Source: Sulfuriroseicoccus oceanibius (GTDB taxonomy: Bacteria > Verrucomicrobiota > Verrucomicrobiia > Verrucomicrobiales > SLCJ01). Taken from it: DNA of 64,000 nucleotides. The notes under the pieces are model-generated. The model was not told where the DNA came from and did not search any database. It saw only the letters and a program-made list of their open reading frames with translations. Shown piece by piece: positions 33,750 through 43,614 of this stretch. The stretch covers positions 2,728,001-2,792,000 of the forward strand of contig NZ_CP066776.1 of the NCBI RefSeq assembly GCF_010681825.2, given 5' to 3'. How positions within the stretch are numbered: the first letter of the stretch is position 1; the number at the start of each line of letters is the position of its first letter. The translations under genes were made by a program, and so were the position numbers.

Positions 33750-33773
33750 CCCCTCATCCCATCCCGTTTCCCT

Positions 33774-33812
33774 AATGGGCGGTGACGCATCAGTCGTCAC
33801 CGCCCATTTTTT
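33774..33812 (+). terminator. Rho-independent terminator after GH31 gene
   Basis: A fourteen-base stem AATGGGCGGTGACG (33774-33787) pairs with CGTCACCGCCCATT (33795-33808), followed by a T tract. It may also serve the convergent antiporter operon. Confidence 0.93.
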
Positions 33813-34145
33813 GTGCCTGCTGCCGCCAAAGTTACAAAAATCCGATCCGCCGCCGTCGGTCCTGCGCACAGGAGCTTAGCAATATTGGTTGGGACGTCGG
33901 CATCCAGCACACAACATCACAACGGACGTTATTGATTGAGCTGGCAATCTGATATCATTTGAACGGTCAAATTGGTGGAGAGCTTTTCCGCGTGAGGCAA
34001 GACGCGAACCGCGATGCCTGCGGGCTACCCTAGCTGTGCGGAACACAGCATCACTCAAGAAGATCCCGCCACGATCACTTCCTTTGCTCAACATCCCTCT
34101 GATCCCACCCTCATCGATCATGCCAAGGTGACCGTTGAAATGGTA
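33813..34145. other. Spacer between convergent genes
   Basis: The gap is 333 bp and AT-richer than its surroundings. Frames on either strand have no recognisable product. Short inverted segments (CTGTGCGGAACACAG near 34037) are present, but I see no feature I can name. Confidence 0.5.
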
Positions 34146-35750
34146 TTAGTTCGCAGCAATCCCCTCTCGGTCGTTGGTTTCCAGCCACGCCATGAAGACA
34201 TCCGCAGCAGCATCGGCAGTGTGAATGGGAATTCCCCCAGCCCGCTCCACGCTCCGGAACTCTTGATCTTCAAAAACCCGCACCATGACCGGCACCCCGC
34301 TCACAACCCTCAGTACGGTGAGCGAATCTTGGACCCTACGCAGCGAGGAAACAACCAACCTTGCCCGCGAGGCTCCAGCACGATGCAGAACGCCCACGTC
34401 CGCAGCATCGCCGTGGATCACCTCAATCCCTCGTTGCTCCAGTTGCCGACAAACGATTGCATCATCGTCCACCACCACCACCCGATGGCCTGCGGCGATC
34501 AGCGGCTTTACCGTCCACATCCCCGAAGCTCCAAGCCCGAGAATCAACACGTGCCCCTCTGGTTCTGCGCATTGCGTCCCACGGGTGCGGAATGGGTGCA
34601 GAGGTAGCAGTGCCTGCGCCAACCGTGAGCGACCTAGGAATGGGGTCAGTGACATCGTCATCACAGCGGCCAAAGCCAGCACCTCAAATCCACTCTGAGA
34701 AACATGGCCCGCGCTTACCCCAGCAAGGCACAACAACAACGATAGTTCGCTGATCTGCGCCAGCATCAAACCACTCTCGATTGACGCACGGGCATTGAGC
34801 CCCCTCCACTCGGCCAGCACCGCAACCAACGGAGGAGTCACGATCAACACCACCAATGCCAGTTGGCCTGCCGTCAACCACTGCCCGGCCTCAGGCACTC
34901 CCAGCAAAGCTCCCAGCATTACAAAAAACAACGCTTGGAAGAACTCAGTAAGCGACGCCAGCTGTCCGCGGATCAGAGAGTTGAGGGGAAAGGATGAAAA
35001 CGTGAACCCTCCGAAAAATGCCCCCACAATTGGAGGCAATCCCAGCGCCATCGAAATCCACACAAACGAGAACATCACGGCAATCAACCACAGAAGAAGA
35101 CTCTCCTCATCGGGCTTGATCCGCCGCAACAACGCAGGGACCACGTGACGCTGGGCAAACCACGCCGCCACCCCTAGTAAAACAACTTCACCCAAGCCAA
35201 TGCTAATGCGCACCCAGCTTCCATCGACCCGCGCGAGCAACACCAAAGCCACAACAAGCAACCCATCCTGAACCAACAAAGAGCCAGTAACCACGCGGCC
35301 GAAGGGCTCGAACATCGCTTGGCGTAAACGCAAATTCCGAAGTACGACCACCGTCGAACTCACTGCCACACCAATTCCTAAATAGGTCGACTCCAGAGCA
35401 CCAAATCCCATTATCCAACTAGCCGCTGCGAAACCTGCGGCTGCAGAAGCCAGAAATTGCACACAGCCAATCCAAAGTACGGCGGAAAAATGTTTGGCAA
35501 AACGCCGCGGATTCAATTCCACCCCCGACGCAAAAACTAGGAATACCAACCCGAACTCAAGCACGCGGATGGCACCGCCACTTAGGTCCTCGCCACCCGC
35601 GCTACCGGGGACGAAGCCCGCAGGCAACCAGCCCATCAAGTTGACCGCCATCCCCGTCACTATCAATACAGGCAGCGCTGGCAGCCGCGCCATGTGCGCC
35701 ACCCCGTAGGCGATTGCCGCAGCAGCAAGCAAAAGTATAAATGTGTTCAT
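34146..35750 (-). CDS. Kef-type K+/H+ antiporter (CPA2) with NAD-binding domain, second of pair
   Basis: The 534-residue protein has 12 or so membrane segments over residues 1-385, including the CPA2 signatures FLVFASGVELNPRRF and LLVQDGLLVVALVLLARV. A cytoplasmic RCK/TrkA-N domain follows (about 400-520), with HVLILGLGASGMWTVKPL as Rossmann motif and VVVDDDAIVCRQLEQRG. Kef systems expel K+ in exchange for protons and are gated by glutathione adducts in E. coli. The start codon overlaps the stop of the upstream antiporter gene by four bases, so the two are translationally coupled paralogues. Confidence 0.88.
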   Translation of the reverse strand: MNTFILLLAAAAIAYGVAHMARLPALPVLIVTGMAVNLMGWLPAGFVPGSAGGEDLSGGAIRVLEFGLVFLVFASGVELNPRRFAKHFSAVLWIGCVQFLASAAAGFAAASWIMGFGALESTYLGIGVAVSSTVVVLRNLRLRQAMFEPFGRVVTGSLLVQDGLLVVALVLLARVDGSWVRISIGLGEVVLLGVAAWFAQRHVVPALLRRIKPDEESLLLWLIAVMFSFVWISMALGLPPIVGAFFGGFTFSSFPLNSLIRGQLASLTEFFQALFFVMLGALLGVPEAGQWLTAGQLALVVLIVTPPLVAVLAEWRGLNARASIESGLMLAQISELSLLLCLAGVSAGHVSQSGFEVLALAAVMTMSLTPFLGRSRLAQALLPLHPFRTRGTQCAEPEGHVLILGLGASGMWTVKPLIAAGHRVVVVDDDAIVCRQLEQRGIEVIHGDAADVGVLHRAGASRARLVVSSLRRVQDSLTVLRVVSGVPVMVRVFEDQEFRSVERAGGIPIHTADAAADVFMAWLETNDREGIAAN

Positions 35751-37390
35751 CTCCCGATCACCCCCATCTCTTCGAGTTTCGCCAATTGGGCTTTCAGCCC
35801 ATCGGCCCGAGAAATCATGAGGAAATCCACATCCAGCTCAAGGAGGCCCTCGACTACAGAAAGATCAGTCACGTGGATCGCGCTGGGCACCCCGAGGCCC
35901 TGACACCGATAAGCCAACAGTTGGTTCACCGCCTCAATCCGAAGCGCCGATACCAGCAACCGGGCCTTAGCCAGTTGGGCCTCATCGAGCACTGAGGCAT
36001 ACTCAACACTCCCGAGAAGGGTCTCGGCTGGCAGGTCGCTGAGCTTCTCTGGATCCGTATCGATCGCCAGAACTAGTTCGCCGCGTTGGTGAAGACGCCG
36101 CACTAGTTCGCGCCCCAAAGTGTTCATTCCCACCACGATGATATGCCCACTCAATTCGTGGTCATCGCCGTGCCCCCTCTCTGCATGCCCGGAGGTTCTG
36201 AATATCCGCCACCTCAGCAAGCCCAACTTGTCGACCCACGAGTAAAGTCGACGGTTATGGATAATCATGAAGGCGGAAATCGCTATGGTGAGTACTCCGA
36301 CCAACGCAGTGATTGAAAGAATTTCGCCCCCGATCAATCCGCTCGCCAACCCCATTCCGGCAAAAATGAACGAGAACTCGCTGATCTGCGCAACAGTGAC
36401 ACTCGTTAGAAACGATGTCTCCTGCCGATAGCCCATACGTGTGATGATTAGGATGAATATGAATGGATTTCCGATGAGAACAAACACGGTAAGCACCAGC
36501 GTTGGCCACCACTGATCGATCGCCCCCCCAAGATCCATCCGCACTCCCAAAGAGACAAAGAACACCGCAATGAATAGATTCATCAGCGGGTGCACTCGCC
36601 GCCGCAGATCGTCATTGTAAGGAAGTTGCGCGAGACTGATACCAGCTAGAAACGCCCCCACCTCGAGCGACAACCCAAAGGCGTGCGCCGCCCACACTAA
36701 TATAAAGCACCACGTCAGAGCCCAAACCAACAGCATCTCCGGCGAGCGCGACGCCCATCGGAACGGACGGGGCAACACGTAACGCGATGCAGCCAACGCA
36801 AAGACCAGCAGAAGAATCATCCCGCCGAACGCTTTGGCCAGCGCAATCATCACCCCGCCTGCATCCATTTCCTCGGCCCCTGAAATCCCAGCAAGAAAGG
36901 TGAGAATCACGATGACCACCAGATCCTGAACCAGGAAGATCCCGACCGCGATGCGTCCATAGAGACTGTTTAACTCCCCCTTCTCATCGAGCAGCTTTAC
37001 CACCACAACCGTGCTGCTGAAGGTCAACGCGATCGCCAAGAAGAGCGCCTCGACCAGAGGAAAACCCAGTGTCCAGCACAGGACATAGCCCCCTGCCGCC
37101 GTAAACACCACCTGGCCAATGCCCGCCATGATCGCGACCTTGCCGACATCCCTAATCTTGGCGAAGCTCAATTCCAACCCGACCAGAAAGAGCAGGAGAG
37201 CTATACCTTTCTCCGAAATAACTTTCAGCCCGTCGCTCATCTCAACCCAGCCGAACGCAGGGCCAATCATCAACCCGGCGAAGAGATAAACCACGATCGC
37301 AGGCATTCGGATCAGCCGACCAAGAACAACCAGCACAGCGGCAGCAACAACAATGGCTCCCAAGTCGTTGAAAAACTGCCCGTCTATCAT
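35747..37390 (-). CDS. Kef-type K+/H+ antiporter (CPA2) with NAD-binding domain, first of pair
   Basis: The 547-residue paralogue of the next gene has about 12 membrane segments (residues 5-395), the CPA2 motifs LLLFLVGLELSFAKIRDVG and GIFLVQDLVVIVIL, and a C-terminal TrkA-N domain beginning GHIIVVGMNTLGRELVRRL. The last part has paired acidic residues (DTDPEKLSDL). It is transcribed divergently from gshF, 368 bp away. Because KefB/KefC proteins are controlled by glutathione, the neighbouring glutathione synthesis gene supports a Kef-like role. Whether the two antiporters form a heteromer is unknown. Confidence 0.88.
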   Translation of the reverse strand: MIDGQFFNDLGAIVVAAAVLVVLGRLIRMPAIVVYLFAGLMIGPAFGWVEMSDGLKVISEKGIALLLFLVGLELSFAKIRDVGKVAIMAGIGQVVFTAAGGYVLCWTLGFPLVEALFLAIALTFSSTVVVVKLLDEKGELNSLYGRIAVGIFLVQDLVVIVILTFLAGISGAEEMDAGGVMIALAKAFGGMILLLVFALAASRYVLPRPFRWASRSPEMLLVWALTWCFILVWAAHAFGLSLEVGAFLAGISLAQLPYNDDLRRRVHPLMNLFIAVFFVSLGVRMDLGGAIDQWWPTLVLTVFVLIGNPFIFILIITRMGYRQETSFLTSVTVAQISEFSFIFAGMGLASGLIGGEILSITALVGVLTIAISAFMIIHNRRLYSWVDKLGLLRWRIFRTSGHAERGHGDDHELSGHIIVVGMNTLGRELVRRLHQRGELVLAIDTDPEKLSDLPAETLLGSVEYASVLDEAQLAKARLLVSALRIEAVNQLLAYRCQGLGVPSAIHVTDLSVVEGLLELDVDFLMISRADGLKAQLAKLEEMGVIGR

Positions 37391-37758
37391 CGGTGTAACT
37401 TTGGTGAGGCGCTAACTGCAAACCAACGTCGCAGGCGACATCCTGCGAGCCCGACCGTCACGAGCGCGTGAGAAGGGCGAAGCAAGAGACATTCCACCAC
37501 TGATTGGCACCAACTGTAAAGTCACTTCAGCTCCCCTCGTTCGCGACAGCCGCACTGTACTCTCAAAGCGACCGAGTACCGGAGCCCCTGTCCTGATGCC
37601 CATTTATCGCCTCCTTCAAAGACCTGAGGATGACAATCCGTGCCGTAGGTTCGCACCGTACTCTGTTTAGCCGATGCAGTCACAGCCCGGTTGAAGCTCG
37701 CCGATTAGCCCAGCTCTGCAACCAATTGAGCAAACCCTCAACACCCCTCACATTCACA
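37391..37758. promoter_or_regulatory. Divergent promoter region between Kef pair and gshF
   Basis: This is a 368-bp non-coding gap between divergently transcribed genes. It contains an inverted repeat around 37427-37448 (TCGCAGGCGA, CATCCTGCGA), but no clear promoter boxes or named riboswitch. A frame running into gshF from 37630 has no coding support before the ATG at 37759. Confidence 0.4.
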
Positions 37759-40068
37759 ATGAATATTGGCACCGCCATAACGAGTGAGAATTGCAGTCCC
37801 TGGCTCTTGGGCGGCAACTTTGGCATCGAAAAGGAGCACATCCGCGTGGATCGCCAGGGCAACCTGGCTCTCACTCCCCACCCCACCGCCTTCGGTGACA
37901 AGCTGGCGAACCCCTATGTAACCGTAGATTTCTCAGAGAGCCAGCTTGAGATGATCACACCACCAATGGGAAGCGCGCGCGAAGCCATAGGGTTCCTGGA
38001 AACGATCCATGACGTGGTCAGTGAATCTCTAGACGACGAATACCTGTGGCCACAAAGCATGCCACCCGAGCTACCGGAAGACGGCAGCAAAATCCCAATT
38101 GCCCAATTTTCCGACGACTTCAAAGCACTCAACGAATACCGCTATTTCCTCGCTCAAACCTACGGACGCAAACGCCAGCTAATCTCAGGAGTGCACATCA
38201 ACCTGAGCTTTGCACCTGAGCTGATTGCCTGCATGCGCACATCTCTGGGGCTCGAATCCGTCCCCCTCTCCGAGTTCAAATCTCAGATCTACATGAAGGC
38301 TCTGCGCAACATGATGCGCTTCCGGTGGATGCCACTGGCACTTCTAGGCAACAGCCCTGCCGTGCACAACAGCTACGCCGAAACATTCTGTGAAATGCAG
38401 GCACTCGGCCCCGACAGCCGCGGCAACCCACTCACCACCTCTATTCGAGCCAGCCAGTGCGGCTATCGTAACAAACTCGATTTCATTCTAGACTACTCAG
38501 ACTGGCCCCGCTTCCACCGGTCGCTACGTAATCTCGTCGAAAGTAAGCAACTCGTTCACGAGAAAGAACTCTACAACCCAATCCGGGTGAAAACCGATCT
38601 CACCAGCGGCGAGATCACCCATTTGGAAATTAGACTGGTCGACTTGGATCCGACAGTCAAAACCGGCGTCCGCCCCGAAAGCCTCCACCTCCTCCACCTC
38701 TTTATGCTGTGGGCCATCGCGATTGAGGAACCCGGCGAGTTCGATGAGGTGCAACAACTCATCGCCAGCAAGAACCAATACAACTGTGCTTGTTGCGGTT
38801 TGAAAAGCCGGCTCAAAACGATCGCCGGCGATGAGCTCACCGAGGAAGAAGCATCCAACCACGTGGACAGCTTCCTCACCGAACTCAGTGCACTGGTTCC
38901 CGCTTCCGCCTCCGAGGCGCAGGACTATCAGGCATCGATCGAAACACTGCGCACCGAACTCAAGACCCCCACCTCATCGCCACTCGAGATTGTACGCAAG
39001 GGAGTCATCGAGCAGGGGTTCATCCAGTACCACCTCACTCAGGCGCAGCACTTTGCCGAACTGAGCCAAGTCCGCGGATTCCGATTCAACGGTCTGGAAG
39101 ATTTGGAGCTCTCGACCCAACTCATGCTGCGTGAGGCCATTGTCAGAGGCGTGACATTCGAGCTTCTCGACCGCAGCGAAAACTTCGTCAAGTTCAGTCG
39201 CGACGGACACGATGAGTTCGTCCAGCAAGCCACCAAAACCTCGAAAGACCGCTACAGTGCGGTGCTGATGATGGAGAACAAATTGGTCACCAAAAAAGTG
39301 CTCGCCGCTGCCGGTCTCTCGGTACCGCCTGGCGGGCACTACACGGATCAAGATCAGGCGCGAGCCGAGTTCCCCCGCTACCAAGGCCGCCCCATTGTCA
39401 TCAAACCCAAGTCGACCAATTTCGGACTGGGGATCACCATCCTCAAAAGGAACGACGACCCACTCCACTTCGAGCGAGCGCTGGAGATGGCATTTTCCGC
39501 TGACAGCAGTGTGCTGGTAGAACCCTTCGCAGCCGGTCGTGAGTTCCGCTTTTTCCTCATCGGAGACCACGTGGAAGCCATCCTCCACCGGGTTCCAGCC
39601 AACGTTCGGGGCGACGGACATCACACCATCGCCGAACTCATCGAGCGCAAGAACCAATCGCCGCTGCGAGGCAAGGGCTATCGCACGCCACTTGAGCTCA
39701 TCGCCACCGGTCAGGCTGAGCAACTCTTCCTCGAAACGCAGGGGCTCAGCTTTGAATCGGTTCCCGATAGCGGCGAAACCATCTTCCTGCGCGAGAACTC
39801 TAACATCAGCACCGGTGGTGACAGCATCGACTTCACCGACGACGTGCACGCCAGCTACAAGGAGATCGCCGTACAGGCAGCACAGGCAATGGGTGTCGCG
39901 ATCACGGGACTCGATATGATCATCGCAGACATCACCACCCCTGCCACGGACGAAAACCACTCGATCATCGAGATGAACTTCAACCCGGCGATCCACATCC
40001 ATTGCTTCCCGTTCCAAGGCGAGAACCGTCACCTCAACGCGAAGCTGATGGACTTCCTCGGCTACTAG
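37759..40068 (+). CDS. gshF: Bifunctional glutamate-cysteine ligase / glutathione synthetase
   Basis: The ATG at 37759 (MNIGTAITS) gives 769 residues, the usual GshF length. Residues 1-470 form the gamma-glutamylcysteine ligase half, with NFGIEKEHIRVD, DFSESQLEMITPP and ISGVHINLSF. Residues 480-769 form an ATP-grasp domain that adds glycine, with GRPIVIKPKSTNFGLGI, EPFAAGREFRFFLIGD and IEMNFNPAIHIHCFPF. The fusion makes glutathione in one protein, as in Gram-positives and some Gram-negatives with GshAB. It is divergent from the Kef antiporter pair, whose gating ligand in other bacteria is glutathione. Confidence 0.93.
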   Translation: MNIGTAITSENCSPWLLGGNFGIEKEHIRVDRQGNLALTPHPTAFGDKLANPYVTVDFSESQLEMITPPMGSAREAIGFLETIHDVVSESLDDEYLWPQSMPPELPEDGSKIPIAQFSDDFKALNEYRYFLAQTYGRKRQLISGVHINLSFAPELIACMRTSLGLESVPLSEFKSQIYMKALRNMMRFRWMPLALLGNSPAVHNSYAETFCEMQALGPDSRGNPLTTSIRASQCGYRNKLDFILDYSDWPRFHRSLRNLVESKQLVHEKELYNPIRVKTDLTSGEITHLEIRLVDLDPTVKTGVRPESLHLLHLFMLWAIAIEEPGEFDEVQQLIASKNQYNCACCGLKSRLKTIAGDELTEEEASNHVDSFLTELSALVPASASEAQDYQASIETLRTELKTPTSSPLEIVRKGVIEQGFIQYHLTQAQHFAELSQVRGFRFNGLEDLELSTQLMLREAIVRGVTFELLDRSENFVKFSRDGHDEFVQQATKTSKDRYSAVLMMENKLVTKKVLAAAGLSVPPGGHYTDQDQARAEFPRYQGRPIVIKPKSTNFGLGITILKRNDDPLHFERALEMAFSADSSVLVEPFAAGREFRFFLIGDHVEAILHRVPANVRGDGHHTIAELIERKNQSPLRGKGYRTPLELIATGQAEQLFLETQGLSFESVPDSGETIFLRENSNISTGGDSIDFTDDVHASYKEIAVQAAQAMGVAITGLDMIIADITTPATDENHSIIEMNFNPAIHIHCFPFQGENRHLNAKLMDFLGY

Positions 40069-40125
40069 CGTGCAGCCGCTTCGCTGACGCCCTAGTGGTC
40101 TCACAGAGAGTCCTCTTGTTTGGCG

Positions 40126-40147
40126 TGGCGCAGGAATCACTGCTTTG
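40126..40147. repeat. Degenerate REP remnant
   Basis: GCAGGAATCACTGCTTTG matches the inner part of the REP but the left arm is decayed. Confidence 0.5.
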
Positions 40148-40280
40148 GCTCTCCAGAGCAGGCTGTGGCCGGACACGATTATCGGGATTTCGCAGTTTCT
40201 ATCGCCTGTCAGATTCTGTTATCTGATGACGATCAAAGCCCCCGCCCTCCATCTGCGGATCCTTTCCCCTCCCCTCCACC

Positions 40281-41513
40281 ATGGTTCTCAACTTCATCTT
40301 CGTCGGGTTCTTCCTGACCGCCTTCGTCTTCGCGTTCGTTCAGTGGACGTTCTACGGTAACCACGAGATCTTCCCCGCAATGCTCGACGCCACATTCTCG
40401 ATGTCGAAGACGGCATTTGAGATCGCGCTGGGGCTCACCGGCGGCATGTGCCTTTGGTTAGGCATTATGAAGGTCGGCGAGCGCGCCGGGGCGGTAAACA
40501 TTCTCGCCCGTTTGGTAAGGCCTCTGTTCCGCAGACTCTTCCCCGACCTGCCGCCCGACCACCCCGCCCACGGCAGCATGCTGATGAACATCAGCGCCAA
40601 CATGCTCGGCCTCGACAACGCCGCCACCCCGCTCGGGCTCAAGGCAATGCAAGAGCTGCAGTCGGTCAACGCCAGCAAGGAGACCGCGTCGAACAGCCAA
40701 ATCATGTTCCTGGTACTCAACACGTCCGGGCTCACATTGATCCCGATCTCAGTCATGATCTACCGGGCGCAAATGGGAGCCGCCAACCCGGCCGACGTCT
40801 TCCTCCCCATCCTGCTGGCCACTGCGATCTCCACACTCGTCGGACTGATTGCGGTCTCTTTGTTCCAGCGCATCAAGCTGTACAACCCAGTGGTGATCGC
40901 GTGGCTCCTGGGGATCATCGGCGTGCTCGGAACATCGCTTTGGTTTCTCACCCAACTCCCGCAAGACACCATCTCCGTGATCTCGCGCACGTGGTCTGCC
41001 TTTATTATCTTCTCGGTAATTTCAGGGTTCATCGGCCTTGGACTCGCCCGCAAGATCAACGTCTACGATGCCTTCATCGACGGAGCAAAAGATGGGTTTT
41101 CCGTCGCCACGCGCATCATTCCCTACCTCGTCGCCATCCTGGTAGCCATTGCTGTCTTCCGTGCAGCCGGGGTGATGGACCTACTGTTGGACGGCCTGCG
41201 CTACGCTGTCGCGTTCACCGGACTCCCCAACCAGTGGATCGACGCCATGCCCACTGCCCTGATGAAGCCACTGAGCGGCTCAGGCGCACGCGCCATGATG
41301 GTCGATGCCATGGACACCCACGGCGCCGATTCCTTCATCGGCCAACTCGTCAGCACCCTCCAAGGCAGCACCGACACCACCTTCTATGTGCTCGCGGTCT
41401 ACTTCGGCTCGGTCGGCATCAAAAACACACGCCACGCCGTCACCTGCGGCCTCCTCGCCGACGCCGCCGGCATCATCGCCGCCATCATCATCGCTTATAT
41501 GTTCTTTGGGTAA
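40281..41513 (+). CDS. SpmA-SpmB type fused nucleoside-recognition (Gate) membrane protein
   Basis: The 410-residue protein is a fusion of the two spore-maturation proteins SpmA (about residues 1-200) and SpmB (about 225-410), each a Gate-domain membrane protein. The typical motifs are MNISANMLGLDNAATPLGLKAM in the first half and PTALMKPLSGSGARAMMVDAM plus GSTDTTFYVLAVYFGSVG in the second. About ten membrane segments are present. This organism is not expected to form spores, and the family is widespread outside spore formers, so transport of a small molecule is more likely. The substrate is unknown. Confidence 0.87.
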   Translation: MVLNFIFVGFFLTAFVFAFVQWTFYGNHEIFPAMLDATFSMSKTAFEIALGLTGGMCLWLGIMKVGERAGAVNILARLVRPLFRRLFPDLPPDHPAHGSMLMNISANMLGLDNAATPLGLKAMQELQSVNASKETASNSQIMFLVLNTSGLTLIPISVMIYRAQMGAANPADVFLPILLATAISTLVGLIAVSLFQRIKLYNPVVIAWLLGIIGVLGTSLWFLTQLPQDTISVISRTWSAFIIFSVISGFIGLGLARKINVYDAFIDGAKDGFSVATRIIPYLVAILVAIAVFRAAGVMDLLLDGLRYAVAFTGLPNQWIDAMPTALMKPLSGSGARAMMVDAMDTHGADSFIGQLVSTLQGSTDTTFYVLAVYFGSVGIKNTRHAVTCGLLADAAGIIAAIIIAYMFFG

Positions 41514-41540
41514 CCCGCGATGTCGTCACTGCAGCTTCAA

Positions 41541-42698
41541 ATGAAACCACAACTTATACTGATCACACTTTTGAGTGTGATTCTCCTGAGTACAAGTCAG
41601 GCGAGCATTGTCTCAACGCCCGAACCGTTCATCATCACATCCCCAAACGGCCAAGCCACCCTGAAGTACATTCCCAATCCCAAAGCCTACAGATCACTCA
41701 CTGTCGCCCACCGGCTAACTCCGAAGGGCAAACTCAAGGAAGTTTGGAGAGCTTCCGGGCTGAATCTTGGGAAGAGATCAACCCACATCTCGAACTGCGG
41801 TCGATACTTGGCTGTACGCGGCAGCGCCAACTTCACCGCTGACTTTGACGTACAGAAAAAAACCAACTCTGAGACGCTCATTACATTTGTGAGGGACGGC
41901 CAATCCTTCAAAACGCACACCGCCGACACGCTCATCAAAGATTGGTCACTAGTCGAAGAACGGTTTGCCGGCACAGCTTACAACTTCCACCCATTCGAGC
42001 AAACCACACCCAATGGATTTTCGAATGAAACCTTCTTCATGACGCTCATCGACGGCACATGCTACCACTTCGACTACACTACCGGAGAGATTGTCGCCTC
42101 AGGCACCGATCGAGGTGCAAAAGGATATTGGGCTCAGGAAAAAGAGGGCATCAAAAGAGGGCTGCAAATCCTCCACACCAACAACAAAATCAAGCAGTTT
42201 GAGGAAGAGTTTGAGTTCTCCGGAACCAGAGCAACTAGCTCCTGCGATCGACCCACAAGCAGCCACATCGAACTTTGCAACGAGGGAGCGAACTGGCGCA
42301 CCGTGATGCTGCTCAAAGATAGCAAAGCTCCTGAGATCGTCGTTGTACACTCTTATATCCCGCTCACGAACGACCACAAAGCAATCCTGAATCTCACCCC
42401 GCAGGATCTACTCGCTGTGATCGACCTGGTAAAAGCCAACCAGCAAGTCAGAGCGAAGCTACAAGAACATGAAGCCTTTGGATTCGAGCTATTTATGCAG
42501 GGTGACCGCTTCCATTGGAATCAAATCGCGCTCAACCGAGCACTCCTCCAATCCGGAAAGGCCATCAGCGAAACAGATCTGACTGACTGGGTCGGCATCT
42601 ACGTGAACGACGATACCTACCGCGGAGAAAACGAACGAGAATACCTTTTCCTAAACCGCAAAACCGGAGAGCTACTCGAACTCGAAGACGACGAATAG
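41541..42698 (+). CDS. Exported protein of unknown function
   Basis: A signal peptide (QLILITLLSVILLSTSQA) starts at the ATG at 41541; the ATG at 41520 is a possible earlier start. The mature part of about 365 residues is strand-rich in its first two thirds (SPNGQATLKYIPNPKAYRSL, YHFDYTTGEIVASGTDRG) and helical at the end. Its three mature cysteines are NCGRY, TCYHF and SSCDR. The base composition is AT-richer than its neighbours, which may point to transfer. No family is recognised. It follows the SpmAB-like gene by 27 bp in the same direction. Confidence 0.65.
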   Translation: MKPQLILITLLSVILLSTSQASIVSTPEPFIITSPNGQATLKYIPNPKAYRSLTVAHRLTPKGKLKEVWRASGLNLGKRSTHISNCGRYLAVRGSANFTADFDVQKKTNSETLITFVRDGQSFKTHTADTLIKDWSLVEERFAGTAYNFHPFEQTTPNGFSNETFFMTLIDGTCYHFDYTTGEIVASGTDRGAKGYWAQEKEGIKRGLQILHTNNKIKQFEEEFEFSGTRATSSCDRPTSSHIELCNEGANWRTVMLLKDSKAPEIVVVHSYIPLTNDHKAILNLTPQDLLAVIDLVKANQQVRAKLQEHEAFGFELFMQGDRFHWNQIALNRALLQSGKAISETDLTDWVGIYVNDDTYRGENEREYLFLNRKTGELLELEDDE

Positions 42699-42972
42699 TC
42701 CCACTTCCCCATAGCGCTTGAAACCAGCGCTCTCCAAGGAGATCTTCCCGTAGCTTGAAAACGGCAGACCATTTCCATCCCTCACACTGACGGCGGGACG
42801 CCGTCACTCCCGAGACGAGTCTGGGCACTCGAACGCAGATCTCTGCGTCTCCGCGTCTCTGCGTGAGATCGCCCCTTATCCACTCCGCCCGCCAAATCCG
42901 CGCCTTTTGCTCTTTGACTCCCGCGCCAGGGCACTGAACACTAGCAAACCGAACACGAGCAAACTTCTACCC
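42699..42972. other. Spacer with small dispersed repeats
   Basis: It contains a GACGGCGGGACGCCGTC hairpin near 42789, related to those at 13863 and 14158, and the motif CTCTGCGTCTCCGCGTCTCT near 42841 that recurs near 48590 and 48903. No gene is seen. Confidence 0.6.
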
Positions 42973-43371
42973 ATGGAGACCTACGATCCTTACACCGCCC
43001 CGGACCCGCAAGAATGGCTCGCGCTGAGCGAACCGAACCGATTCGAGTTGGTCACTGAGTACCTGACCGAAAACGAACCACGGGTGGAAGGTGCGATGAT
43101 CCACGTGGCCATCCACGTGATGGTGGAAACCCAAGCCGCACTCGGCGACCAAACCAATGTCGCCTACACGCTGGAGCGCTTGCAGGACGAAGGCCTCGAC
43201 CGCCATGAAGCCATCCACGCCATCGGCCTCATCTTTGCCGAGTTGATGATGGAGTCGGGCGGAACTCAGTTCACCGCCGATGACTACACCGGCGCGCTCG
43301 ACCGCCTCAGCGCCAGCGCCTGGCTCGAGATGACTGAGGAGCGCAAAAACATGGACGAAGAGGAAATGTAA
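42973..43371 (+). CDS. DUF1841-family protein
   Basis: The ATG at 42973 (METYDPYT) gives 132 residues. The segment FELVTEYLTENEPRVEGAMI followed by HVAIHVMVETQAAL and TLERLQDEGLDRHEAIHAIG matches the DUF1841 family, with conserved histidines at HVAIHV and RHEAIHAIG. The function of the family is unknown; the paired histidines may bind metal. It is followed at 16 bp by a small membrane protein gene and then a metallo-hydrolase gene, a likely three-gene unit. Confidence 0.75.
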   Translation: METYDPYTAPDPQEWLALSEPNRFELVTEYLTENEPRVEGAMIHVAIHVMVETQAALGDQTNVAYTLERLQDEGLDRHEAIHAIGLIFAELMMESGGTQFTADDYTGALDRLSASAWLEMTEERKNMDEEEM

Positions 43372-43386
43372 CGGATCGACCACGCC

Positions 43387-43611
43387 ATGTCCCCACATTC
43401 CCCCAAACCAAAAATGAGCCCCATGGTGTTCCGCATCATCATGGCGGTGATCGTTTTGTCATCCATCGGCTTCCTGATGATGGTCCACCAGATCGGGTTA
43501 CCAGACATCGCCGGCATCCCGATGATCGTCCCGATCGCGATCTTTGAACTCGGCACCATCGCAATCGTCGGGTTCGTCCTCCATCGGTCAATGGTTGGTG
43601 GAAACCACTAA
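43387..43611 (+). CDS. Small two-helix membrane protein (74 aa)
   Basis: Two hydrophobic segments (FRIIMAVIVLSSIGFLMMVH and MIVPIAIFELGTIAIVGFVL) are separated by a short loop. There are no enzymatic motifs. It lies between the DUF1841 gene (16 bp) and the metallo-hydrolase gene (4 bp), so it is probably co-transcribed. The function is unknown. Confidence 0.65.
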   Translation: MSPHSPKPKMSPMVFRIIMAVIVLSSIGFLMMVHQIGLPDIAGIPMIVPIAIFELGTIAIVGFVLHRSMVGGNH

Positions 43612-43614
43612 GCC

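Noticed and set aside
33876-34121. 81-codon minus-strand frame in the gap after the antiporters
   Set aside because: No recognisable product, no clear start context; likely chance.
37391-37758. Possible c-di-AMP or other K+-linked riboswitch before the Kef genes
   Set aside because: I could not match conserved riboswitch cores; only a short inverted repeat is visible.
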